Assembly: GCA_947463845.1 (NCBI GenBank)
Contig: CANHUM010000064.1
Location: forward strand, 1-8,252
Reading direction: 5' to 3'
From: Comamonadaceae bacterium
GTDB taxonomy: Bacteria; Pseudomonadota; Gammaproteobacteria; Burkholderiales; Burkholderiaceae_C
Length of the DNA: 8,252 nucleotides
A program made the position numbers and the translations under genes. Numbering within the stretch: position 1 is the first letter of the stretch; every line of letters starts with the position of its first letter. The notes under the pieces were generated by a model. That model was given only the letters and a program-made list of their open reading frames with translations, did no database searches and was not told where the DNA came from. Positions 1 through 6,013 of this stretch are shown in pieces.

Positions 1-1157
1 CCTTGCCAGTCAAAACCAGGGGTCAGGCGCACATTGATCAGCGTTTGCGGGAACAAGGTGATGCCCTCCAGCAATTGCGCCATGGTTTTGCCGCTGCCCA
101 CACAGGCTTGCAGCACCTGCAAGGCACTGACCAGTCCGTCGCCCGTGGTGTGCTTGTCCAAAGCCAACAAATGACCAGAGCCCTCACCGCCGAGCAACCA
201 GCCCTTGTCATGCAGGACCTCCAGCACATACCGATCGCCAACTTTGGCCCGAACAAACTGAACGCCTCGTTCCTTGAGCGCCAACTCCACGGCCATGTTG
301 GTCATCAACGTGCCCACCGCACCAGGAACGGTCTCATCCCGAGCCAATCGGTCAGCGACCATCAGGTACAACAATTCGTCTCCGTTGAACAAACGTCCAG
401 ATGCATCCACCAATTGCAGCCGGTCGGCATCACCATCGAGCGCCACACCGTAATCGGCCCGGTGGTCTTTGACCGCCTGGACCAGCGCCTCGGGATGGGT
501 TGCGCCCACGCCCTTGTTGATGTTGAGGCCATCGGGCGCACAACCCATCGCAATCACCTCGGCCCCCAATTCGTGGAAAACCTTGGGAGCGATCTGATAA
601 GCCGCCCCATGGGCAGCATCCACGACGATCTTGAGCCCTTTGAGCGTCAGGTCGTTGGAAAATGTGCTCTTGCAAAACTCGATGTAGCGACCTGCGGCGT
701 CGTCCAGGCGACGGGTCTTGCCCAAGGAAGCGGAGTCCACCCAAACAGGATCCTCCAGCAACCTGGCCTCCACAGTTTCCTCCCAGGCATCAGACAACTT
801 CTGGCCTTGAGCGCTGAAGAATTTGATGCCGTTGTCCGGAAACGGGTTGTGACTGGCGCTGATCACCACGCCCAACGACGCGCGTTGCGCACGGGTCAGG
901 TAGGCCACGGCGGGCGTGGGCACAGGCCCCAGCAAAACCACATCCACCCCCGCAGAATTGAAACCCGATTCGAGCGCGCTTTCGAGCATGTAGCCGGAAA
1001 TACGGGTGTCTTTGCCAATCAGAACCACGGGATGGGCTTCTTGAGCCTTCAGCACACGACCCACTGCATGGGCCAAGCGCAAGATGAAATCAGGGGTGAT
1101 GGGGCTATGCCCCACAGTGCCACGAATGCCATCTGTACCAAAATATTGACGTGCCAT
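1..1157 (-). CDS. glmM: Phosphoglucosamine mutase GlmM (3' end cut by window edge)
   Basis: GlmM converts glucosamine-6-phosphate to glucosamine-1-phosphate in the cytoplasm. This is the step before GlmU in UDP-GlcNAc synthesis, so it feeds peptidoglycan and lipopolysaccharide. The visible 385 codons start [13 protein letters not shown], the typical N-terminus. The active-site loop ISASHNP carries the phosphoserine at residue 102. The Mg-binding loop DGDADR begins at Asp241 (Asp241/243/245). Both positions equal the E. coli numbering. The sugar-binding motif GEGSGH follows near residue 325. The family is about 445 residues long, so roughly 60 C-terminal residues of the phosphate-binding domain lie left of base 1. 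The ATG at 1157-1155 has an AAAGGA Shine-Dalgarno (1170-1165) with a 7-nt spacer. It lies 83 bp downstream of folP on the same strand, the usual arrangement, so co-transcription is likely. No defect is visible in the part seen. Confidence 0.97.
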   Translation of the reverse strand, partial: MARQYFGTDGIRGTVGHSPITPDFILRLAHAVGRVLKAQEAHPVVLIGKDTRISGYMLESALESGFNSAGVDVVLLGPVPTPAVAYLTRAQRASLGVVISASHNPFPDNGIKFFSAQGQKLSDAWEETVEARLLEDPVWVDSASLGKTRRLDDAAGRYIEFCKSTFSNDLTLKGLKIVVDAAHGAAYQIAPKVFHELGAEVIAMGCAPDGLNINKGVGATHPEALVQAVKDHRADYGVALDGDADRLQLVDASGRLFNGDELLYLMVADRLARDETVPGAVGTLMTNMAVELALKERGVQFVRAKVGDRYVLEVLHDKGWLLGGEGSGHLLALDKHTTGDGLVSALQVLQACVGSGKTMAQLLEGITLFPQTLINVRLTPGFDWQ

Positions 1158-1173
1158 TGAATGGTCCTTTTTT

Positions 1174-1202
1174 GTTATGAATGTGATTATTTTAGTAGCC
1201 AA
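1174..1202 (-). promoter_or_regulatory. Weak candidate sigma-70 promoter in front of glmM
   Basis: The 83-bp folP-glmM gap is AT-rich on its glmM side. On the minus strand TTGGCT (1202-1197) and CATAAC (1179-1174) are separated by exactly 17 nt. Each matches the -35 or -10 consensus at four of six positions. A transcript starting 6-8 nt downstream would begin almost at the AAAGGA ribosome-binding site, giving a very short leader. A TAAAAT also lies inside the spacer but has no -35 partner. The rest of the gap holds nothing recognisable. This is inference from weak matches; glmM could simply be read from the folP transcript. Confidence 0.25.
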
Positions 1203-1240
1203 GACGGCATCCGTGGATGAGCCGCAGGGTGCGCCAACGC

Positions 1241-2095
1241 TCAGTTCGCCACGGCAGCAAGATGCACAGCTTGCCAAACTTTGAGTGCATCCACCGTCGC
1301 CTTGACGTCGTGCACACGCACCAAGCGGGCCCCACGTTCGACCGCCAGCACAGCCGCAGCCACACTGGCCGATAAGCGATCTGAAGGCGCAGAAGCAGCG
1401 TCCTCCCCCCCCATCACAGCACCCAAGGAAGATTTGCGGGACCATGCCGCCATCAAGGGCCGACCACTGTCCATCAGCGTCGATTGGTGCGCCAACAATT
1501 GAAAGTTCTGCGCCACAGTTTTGCCAAAGCCAATGCCGGGGTCCAGCACCAAACGCGCCGCATCCACCCCATGCCGCAACAAACTTTGCACACGGTCATC
1601 CAAAAACAATTTGACGGCCGACACCACGTCGCCGCCCATGGTGTTGAGCTGCATGGTCTGCGGATCACGGTGCATGTGCATCAAGCACACCCCACACGAT
1701 GGATGGGACGCTACCACACGCTCGGCACCAGGCTGGCGCAAAGCCCAAATATCGTTGACGATGTCCACCCCCAAATCCAAAACGGCTTGCATCACTTCGG
1801 GCTTGTAGGTGTCCACCGAAATCGGCACCTGCCAGCGCACAGCCTCGCTCAAAAAAGGCATCAAACGTGTCAACTCCTCGTTCAATGACACCGGCTCGGC
1901 ACCCGGGCGGGTCGACTCCGCCCCGACATCCAAAATGCCTGCACCTTCTTTCAGCAACTGCTCGGCATGGCGCAAAGCCTGTGACAACTGAAAATGGTGG
2001 CCACCATCGGAGAAAGAGTCCGGTGTCAGGTTCACGATGCCCATGACCCAAGGGCGAGAAAGTTCCAGCTTGAAACGTGTGGTTTGCCAGTGCAT
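1241..2095 (-). CDS. folP: Dihydropteroate synthase FolP
   Basis: FolP condenses dihydropterin pyrophosphate with p-aminobenzoate to give dihydropteroate in folate synthesis, and is the sulfonamide target. The 284-residue protein is a TIM barrel of normal length. Visible motifs are [11 protein letters not shown] from Asn22 (pterin site and loop 1), STRPG with Thr62-Arg63-Pro64 (loop 2), Asp96 in ISVDT, Asn115 in VNDIW, Asp185 in LDPGIGFGK, Lys221 in SRKS, and Arg260/His262 in VRVHD. Most of this numbering equals E. coli. Phe28 and Pro64, positions where changes give sulfonamide resistance, have the sensitive-type residues. I chose the ATG at 2095 because AAAGG (2110-2106) precedes it by 10 nt and the N-terminus then aligns residue for residue with E. 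coli. An in-frame ATG at 2113 would add six residues but has no useful ribosome-binding site. The gene sits between ftsH and glmM, as is typical, but behind a terminator. Confidence 0.96.
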   Translation of the reverse strand: MHWQTTRFKLELSRPWVMGIVNLTPDSFSDGGHHFQLSQALRHAEQLLKEGAGILDVGAESTRPGAEPVSLNEELTRLMPFLSEAVRWQVPISVDTYKPEVMQAVLDLGVDIVNDIWALRQPGAERVVASHPSCGVCLMHMHRDPQTMQLNTMGGDVVSAVKLFLDDRVQSLLRHGVDAARLVLDPGIGFGKTVAQNFQLLAHQSTLMDSGRPLMAAWSRKSSLGAVMGGEDAASAPSDRLSASVAAAVLAVERGARLVRVHDVKATVDALKVWQAVHLAAVAN

Positions 2096-2134
2096 CCGAA
2101 TGCAACCTTTCATGCCTGATATCAGCGTTCCATG

Positions 2135-2157
2135 AAAAACGGGGCCCAGAGGCCCCG
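2135..2157 (-). terminator. Intrinsic terminator after ftsH
   Basis: Read on the minus strand, CGGGGCC (2157-2151), loop TCTG and GGCCCCG (2146-2140) form a perfect 7-bp all-GC stem with a four-base loop. It is followed immediately by five T residues (2139-2135). This is a textbook Rho-independent terminator 23 bp after the ftsH stop and about 40 bp before the folP start. It should end much of the ftsH transcript and so limit read-through into folP and glmM. I see no clear promoter in the 39 bp left between it and the folP start. Confidence 0.8.
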
Positions 2158-2180
2158 CTGTGCGACTTCAAATGAGCCCA

Positions 2181-4094
2181 TCAAGCCGCAGTGACAGGCT
2201 CAGGCTGAACAACCGGTGTGCCACCACCACTGCTGCCACCCGAGGGCGGGGTACGGGGTGTCCAGTCCTTCGGCGGCAAGGGATCACGACCCGCCATGAT
2301 GTCATCGATCTGATCCTTGTCAATGGTTTCCCACTCCAGCAAGGCCTTGGCCATCGCATGCATCTGCGCGCTGTGTTCTTCGATCAGACGACGGGCCAGG
2401 TTGTATTGCTCATCAATGATTCGGCGCACCTCCATGTCCACCTTTTGCATGGTGGATTCACTCATGTTGGTGGTCTTGGTCACCGATCGACCCAGAAATA
2501 CCTCACCTTCGTTCTCTGCATAAACCATCGGGCCCAAGGCGTCCGTCATGCCATAACGCATCACCATGTCACGTGCAATTGAAGTCGCCCGCTCGAAGTC
2601 GTTGCTGGCACCCGTGGTCATCTGGTGCATGAACACCTCTTCGGCAATGCGCCCACCAAAAAGCATGCTGATCTGGTTGAGCATGAACTCCTTGTCATAG
2701 CTGTAGCGGTCTTTTTCAGGCAGGCTCATGGTCACACCCAAAGCACGGCCACGAGGAATGATGGTGACCTTGTGCACAGGATCGCACTTGGGCAGGAGTT
2801 TGCCGATCAAGGCGTGACCCGCTTCGTGGTAAGCCGTGTTGCGACGCTCTTCCTCGGGCATGACCATGCTCTTGCGCTCGGGGCCCATCAGGATCTTGTC
2901 CTTGGCCTTTTCAAAATCCACCATCTCAACCACACGGGCATTGCGCCGAGCAGCCATCAAGGCCGCTTCGTTACACAGGTTGGCCAAATCGGCGCCACTC
3001 ATACCAGGCGTGCCTCGGGCGATCACAGCGGCATTCACGTCCTGACCAATCGGGACCTTGCGCATGTGCACGTTCAGAATCTGCTCACGCCCACGGATAT
3101 CCGGCAAGGTCACATAAACCTGACGGTCAAAGCGGCCTGGGCGCAGCAAGGCGGCGTCCAGAATGTCGGGACGGTTGGTCGCCGCCACCACAATCACCCC
3201 CAGATTGGTCTCAAAGCCGTCCATCTCGACCAGCATCTGGTTGAGGGTCTGCTCACGCTCGTCGTTACCGCCACCGAGACCAGCGCCGCGCTGGCGCCCG
3301 ACCGCGTCAATCTCATCGATGAAAATGATGCAAGGCGCGTTCTTCTTGGCGTTTTCAAACATGTCGCGCACGCGGGCTGCACCGACACCCACAAACATTT
3401 CTACAAAGTCTGATCCCGAGATGCTGAAGAAAGGGACCTTGGCCTCACCGGCGATGCCCTTGGCCAACAAAGTCTTGCCGGTGCCAGGAGGACCGACCAA
3501 CAACAAACCCCGGGGAATACGGCCGCCAAGTTTCTGAAACTTTTGCGGGTCTTTCAGGAAGTCCACCACTTCCTTGACTTCCTCTTTGGCTTCATCACAG
3601 CCCGCCACATCGGCAAAAGTCACCTGATTGTTGTTTTCATCCAGCATGCGCGCCTTGGACTTGCCAAAACTGAATGCGCCCCCTTTGCCACCGCCTTGCA
3701 TTTGGCGCATGAAGTAAATCCAGACACCAATCAACAACAACATGGGTCCCCAGCTGACCAACAAAGTCATGAGCAGGGAGCTTTCCTCGCGAGGCTTCAC
3801 GTCAAATTTCACCCCACTGTTGATCAGATCGCCCACCAAACCGCGATCCAGATAAGTCGCTGTGGTTTTGATGCGTCGATCGTCCAAGGTGATGGCGAGA
3901 ATTTCAGTGCCGCCAGGACTCTCGGAGATGGTGGCGCTCTTGATTCGGTTGCTGCGCACCTCTTCCAAAAAATCAGAGTAACCAATGGCGTTCGCGCCTG
4001 CGACACCACGGTTGTCAAATTGCTTGAACAAGGTGAACAGCACCATGGCAATCACCATCCAGACGGCAATTTTGGAAAACCAAGGGTTATTCAA
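2181..4094 (-). CDS. ftsH: ATP-dependent zinc metalloprotease FtsH
   Basis: FtsH is a membrane-anchored AAA+ protease that removes misassembled membrane proteins and short-lived regulators. The 637-residue protein shows a first membrane segment at about residues 5-23, a periplasmic domain, and a second segment at about 107-128. The cytoplasmic AAA domain has Walker A GPPGTGKT (201-208), the FVGV pore loop (from 234), Walker B IIFIDEID (256-263) and a second region of homology with arginines 318 and 321. The protease domain has zinc site HEAGH (423-427) and third ligand Asp499 in SNDFERA. The tail is Pro/Gly-rich and low in complexity. The start is probably the TTG at 4094: GGAG (4104-4101) precedes it by 6 nt, and the resulting MNNPWFSK fits the usual betaproteobacterial N-terminus (MNNQWFSK-type). 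A TTG four codons earlier overlaps that GGAG, so it is unlikely. rlmE lies upstream on the same strand. Order and length are normal. Confidence 0.98.
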   Translation of the reverse strand: MNNPWFSKIAVWMVIAMVLFTLFKQFDNRGVAGANAIGYSDFLEEVRSNRIKSATISESPGGTEILAITLDDRRIKTTATYLDRGLVGDLINSGVKFDVKPREESSLLMTLLVSWGPMLLLIGVWIYFMRQMQGGGKGGAFSFGKSKARMLDENNNQVTFADVAGCDEAKEEVKEVVDFLKDPQKFQKLGGRIPRGLLLVGPPGTGKTLLAKGIAGEAKVPFFSISGSDFVEMFVGVGAARVRDMFENAKKNAPCIIFIDEIDAVGRQRGAGLGGGNDEREQTLNQMLVEMDGFETNLGVIVVAATNRPDILDAALLRPGRFDRQVYVTLPDIRGREQILNVHMRKVPIGQDVNAAVIARGTPGMSGADLANLCNEAALMAARRNARVVEMVDFEKAKDKILMGPERKSMVMPEEERRNTAYHEAGHALIGKLLPKCDPVHKVTIIPRGRALGVTMSLPEKDRYSYDKEFMLNQISMLFGGRIAEEVFMHQMTTGASNDFERATSIARDMVMRYGMTDALGPMVYAENEGEVFLGRSVTKTTNMSESTMQKVDMEVRRIIDEQYNLARRLIEEHSAQMHAMAKALLEWETIDKDQIDDIMAGRDPLPPKDWTPRTPPSGGSSGGGTPVVQPEPVTAA

Positions 4095-4200
4095 GAGAGA
4101 CTCCAATCGAAAAAAGTGTTTAACACCATTCTAGGCCTGCCAGAAGCCTAGGGGTGACCCAAAAGGGGTTTTGGCCCTTGAAAAGCTAGGAATTAAGTGG
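4095..4200 (-). repeat. ftsH leader with three inverted repeats and a CTAG cluster
   Basis: The 106-bp gap between rlmE and ftsH holds three dyads. CCAAAA-CCCC-TTTTGG (4159-4174) is a perfect 6-bp stem with a four-base loop. CTAGGC and GCCTAG (4131-4136 and 4146-4151) are inverted around nine bases. GTGTT-T-AACAC (4116-4126) is a compact operator-like dyad. CTAG occurs at 4131, 4148 and 4186. Reading line by line, I found no other CTAG in the window. A TAGAAT (4133-4128, minus strand) matches the -10 consensus at five of six positions and would start transcription inside the third dyad, but it has no good -35 at 16-18 nt. No stem is followed directly by a T run, so none looks like a terminator. 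A regulatory role is inference. E. coli ftsH responds to heat shock through sigma-32, but I found no convincing sigma-32 site here. Confidence 0.5.
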
Positions 4201-4863
4201 TCAAAGCGCTTGAATGAGACCCATACCCACCAAAAAAGTCTCCGAAGACTTGTCCCGGGACGATTTGGGCTTGATGGATTTGACCGCCTTGAAAGTCTCC
4301 TTGAACATCTTGACGATCTGGCTATAGCCGCTGCCATGGAACACCTTGACCACCAAAGCCCCCTGCGGCTTCATGTGGTTTTGCGCAAATTCCACGGCCA
4401 ACTCGATCAAATGCTGCACCCGCGCCGCGTCCGAGGACTCGATACCGGACAAATTGGGGGCCATGTCGGAGACCACCACATCGGCCTGACGTCCCTGCAA
4501 AGCTGCTTCCAACAAGGCAGCCACCTCATTCTCGCGAAAATCCCCCTGGATGAACTGCACGCCCTCCACCGGGGCCATGGGCAAAATATCCAGGGCAATG
4601 ATGGCGCCGTTGAGCTCCCCGACCGCAGCGCCATCGGGTGACAAACGTCGTCGCAAATACTGGCTCCAAGCCCCCGGAGCCGAGCCCAGGTCCACCACCA
4701 GATCGCCAGGTCGGATCAAGCCCAGGGATTCGTCAATTTCCTTCAACTTGTAAGCAGCCCGAGCCCGGTAGCCCTCTTTCAGGGCCAGTTTCACATAGGT
4801 GTCGTTCACGTGGTCGTTCAACCACGCTTTGTTGACCTTTTTACTTTTGGTTTTGACTTTCAT
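4201..4863 (-). CDS. rlmE: 23S rRNA 2'-O-ribose methyltransferase RlmE (FtsJ/RrmJ)
   Basis: RlmE is the SAM-dependent enzyme that methylates the ribose of U2552 (E. coli numbering) in the A-loop of 23S rRNA late in 50S assembly. The 220-residue protein is a single Rossmann-fold methyltransferase with a basic N-terminus ([10 protein letters not shown]). SAM motif [10 protein letters not shown] starts at residue 58. The K-D-K-E tetrad falls at Lys39, Asp133 (SDMAPN), Lys173 (VVKVF) and Glu208 (SSETF). It is about ten residues longer than E. coli RlmE, from a small insertion near residues 78-88. The ATG at 4863 has AAGGA (4877-4873) 9 nt upstream. An in-frame ATG at 4896 would add 11 unconserved residues and overlap the yhbY start, so I rejected it. 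It is divergent from yhbY, another 50S assembly gene, and followed by ftsH on the same strand. Confidence 0.97.
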   Translation of the reverse strand: MKVKTKSKKVNKAWLNDHVNDTYVKLALKEGYRARAAYKLKEIDESLGLIRPGDLVVDLGSAPGAWSQYLRRRLSPDGAAVGELNGAIIALDILPMAPVEGVQFIQGDFRENEVAALLEAALQGRQADVVVSDMAPNLSGIESSDAARVQHLIELAVEFAQNHMKPQGALVVKVFHGSGYSQIVKMFKETFKAVKSIKPKSSRDKSSETFLVGMGLIQAL

Positions 4864-4882
4864 GCTGTTGCGTCCTTGCGCG

Positions 4883-4889
4883 GATAATA
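4883..4889. promoter_or_regulatory. Candidate shared -10 element of the rlmE/yhbY divergent pair
   Basis: Only 31 bp separate the two divergent start codons. At its yhbY side lies GGATAATAC. On the plus strand GATAAT (4883-4888) matches the -10 consensus at five of six positions. On the minus strand TATTAT (4889-4884) also matches at five of six. The plus-strand start would fall about at the A of the yhbY ATG (4895). The minus-strand start would fall near 4877, just at the rlmE ribosome-binding site. No good -35 is present for either direction at 16-18 bp; a TTGACT on the plus strand (4853-4858) is 24 bp away. This is a suggestion from sequence only. Confidence 0.35.
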
Positions 4890-4894
4890 CGGCC

Positions 4895-5368
4895 ATGCCT
4901 CAAATACAACTCACACCTGCCGAGCGCAAAGTTTTTCGCGCCGATGCCCACCACCTCGATCCAGTCGTCATGATCGGCGGCGATGGCCTGACCCCTGCCG
5001 TCATCAAGGAAACCGAAGCTGCCCTGAATGCCCATGGCCTGATCAAGATCCGCGTGCTGGGTGATGACCGCGCGGCACGCGAGGCCATGTTCGCCCAATT
5101 GGCCGAACAACTCAGCGCCGCGCCCATCCAGCACATCGGCAAACTGTTGGTCCTTTGGCGGCCACAGCCCCAAAAAATCAAAGAACACGACGAGGACCGC
5201 AAAGCGGGACCACGCGACTTCAAGATCCTCAAATACAGCTCACGCGGTGGCCAACGCCCTGAAGTCAAAACTGTGCGCGTGCTGGGCAATCAGCGCTTGG
5301 CCGCTGGCGGCCAGATCAAACGGGCCAAGCCCAAACAAAAATCGGTCAAAAAAGGTCGCCACGACTGA
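4895..5368 (+). CDS. yhbY: YhbY family RNA-binding protein (CRM domain), ribosome assembly
   Basis: YhbY is a small CRM-domain RNA-binding protein that associates with 50S precursors in E. coli. This 157-residue version has the CRM domain at about residues 5-95. It opens with [14 protein letters not shown], carries the conserved GxxG loop as GGDG (28-31) before LTPAVI, and ends with [12 protein letters not shown]. Residues 96-157 form a basic extension absent from the ~97-residue E. coli protein, ending in a Lys/Arg-rich run ([16 protein letters not shown]). I chose the ATG at 4895 because homology begins there; the frame extends upstream to 4799, but that stretch overlaps rlmE in antisense. 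The ribosome-binding site is poor: only GGA at 4882-4884, 10 nt away. It is divergent from rlmE, convergent with greA, and has its own terminator. The domain assignment is firm; the role of the tail is unknown. Confidence 0.93.
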   Translation: MPQIQLTPAERKVFRADAHHLDPVVMIGGDGLTPAVIKETEAALNAHGLIKIRVLGDDRAAREAMFAQLAEQLSAAPIQHIGKLLVLWRPQPQKIKEHDEDRKAGPRDFKILKYSSRGGQRPEVKTVRVLGNQRLAAGGQIKRAKPKQKSVKKGRHD

Positions 5369-5405
5369 GAACCCAACCGTCCAGGTCGGGCTGGCACCAT
5401 CCTTC

Positions 5406-5431
5406 AAGGCCGCTGAACAGCGGCCTTTTTT
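5406..5431 (+). terminator. Intrinsic terminator after yhbY
   Basis: AAGGCCGCT (5406-5414), loop GAAC and AGCGGCCTT (5419-5427) form a perfect 9-bp stem, and the T run spans 5426-5431. It lies 37 bp after the yhbY stop and 5 bp before the end of the convergent greA. Read on the minus strand the same stem is followed by TTGAAGG rather than a T run, so it should work well for yhbY and only weakly for greA. I saw no separate greA terminator in the 68-bp gap. Confidence 0.9.
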
Positions 5432-5436
5432 CTGTC

Positions 5437-5913
5437 TCAAACGTATGACACGCCCACGATCTCGTAACGGCGCACACCACCCGGAGCCTGCACTTCGGCC
5501 ACATCACCTTCTTCTTTGCCGATCAAGGCACGGGCAATCGGGCTGCTGATGTTGATCAGGCCGAGTTTCAAGTCGGCCTCATCCTCACCCACAATCTGGT
5601 AGGTCACCGCGTCGCCCGAGCTCTCGTCTTCGAGCTCAACCGTGGCGCCGAACACCACACGTCCCCCCGCATCCACCGACGCAGGGTCGATGATCTGCGC
5701 AGCCGACAGCTTGCCTTCGATTTCCTGGATACGACCCTCGATGAAGCCTTGACGATCTTTGGCTGCATCGTATTCGGCGTTCTCACTCAGATCGCCCTGG
5801 GCACGGGCTTCGGCAATGGCCTGGATCACGCCGGGGCGGTCCACCGTCTTGAGGCGATGCAACTCGTCCTTGAGTTTTTCAGCACCACGTTGGGTGATCG
5901 GAATGGTTGACAT
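5437..5913 (-). CDS. greA: Transcription elongation factor GreA
   Basis: GreA enters the RNA polymerase secondary channel and stimulates cleavage of backtracked transcripts, rescuing stalled complexes. The 158-residue length equals E. coli GreA. The N-terminal coiled coil covers about residues 1-75. It starts [18 protein letters not shown] and carries the acidic tip DLSENAEY with Asp41 and Glu44, the residues that help hold the catalytic magnesium. The C-terminal FKBP-like domain includes GEDEADLK and the signature [14 protein letters not shown]. These mark it as GreA rather than GreB. The ATG at 5913 has GGAG (5925-5922) 8 nt upstream. It lies 100 bp downstream of carB on the same strand, with a strong hairpin in its leader, and converges on yhbY. 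Confidence 0.98.
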   Translation of the reverse strand: MSTIPITQRGAEKLKDELHRLKTVDRPGVIQAIAEARAQGDLSENAEYDAAKDRQGFIEGRIQEIEGKLSAAQIIDPASVDAGGRVVFGATVELEDESSGDAVTYQIVGEDEADLKLGLINISSPIARALIGKEEGDVAEVQAPGGVRRYEIVGVSYV

Positions 5914-5933
5914 GTGAGGTTCTCCAAAAGGAA

Positions 5934-5959
5934 ACCGCCGAGGGATGAGACTCGGCGGT
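5934..5959 (-). promoter_or_regulatory. Hairpin in the carB-greA gap: terminator or greA attenuator
   Basis: On the minus strand ACCGCCGAG (5959-5951), an 8-base loop and CTCGGCGGT (5942-5934) form a perfect 9-bp GC-rich stem. It is followed by TTCCTTTT and then directly by the greA ribosome-binding site (GGAG, 5925-5922). The interrupted T run suggests partial rather than complete termination. It could end carB transcripts, attenuate greA, or affect greA translation. A CATAAT (5975-5970, minus strand) 11 bp before the stem is a possible -10 without a convincing -35; it would place the hairpin inside a greA leader of about 50 nt. E. coli greA is known to have a terminator in its leader that yields GraL small RNAs; any equivalence here is inference. 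Confidence 0.6.
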
Positions 5960-6013
5960 CATTCTCGGCATTATGCCCTCACCCGACAAGGGTGTGGGTC
6001 CATGGACAAAGGT

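Noticed and set aside
3..1160. Long plus-strand open frame of 385 codons opposite glmM.
   Set aside because: It is in exact codon register with glmM on the other strand, where stops appear only if glmM uses TTA, CTA or TCA codons, which it largely avoids. The translation resembles no protein family and glmM is unmistakable.
2096..2113. Upstream ATG of folP at 2113.
   Set aside because: It lacks a usable ribosome-binding site. The ATG at 2095 has AAAGG at 10 nt and gives E. coli-equivalent residue numbering.
2625..4151. Plus-strand open frames opposite ftsH (2625-3413, 3543-4151), opposite rlmE (4171-4641) and opposite carB (5945-6640).
   Set aside because: All are codon-register mirrors of strong minus-strand genes, with no recognisable domain and no convincing start context.
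4159..4174. Stem CCAAAA-CCCC-TTTTGG as an rlmE terminator.
   Set aside because: It is AT-rich and on the minus strand is followed by GTCACCCC, not a T run. I kept it only as part of the ftsH leader repeats.
4864..4896. Longer rlmE from an ATG at 4896.
   Set aside because: It would add 11 residues unlike the family and overlap the yhbY start; the ATG at 4863 has a good AAGGA.
5980..5994. Small hairpin CACCC-gacaa-GGGTG just after carB.
   Set aside because: The stem is only 5 bp and no T run follows on either strand; the 9-bp stem at 5934-5959 is the better terminator candidate.
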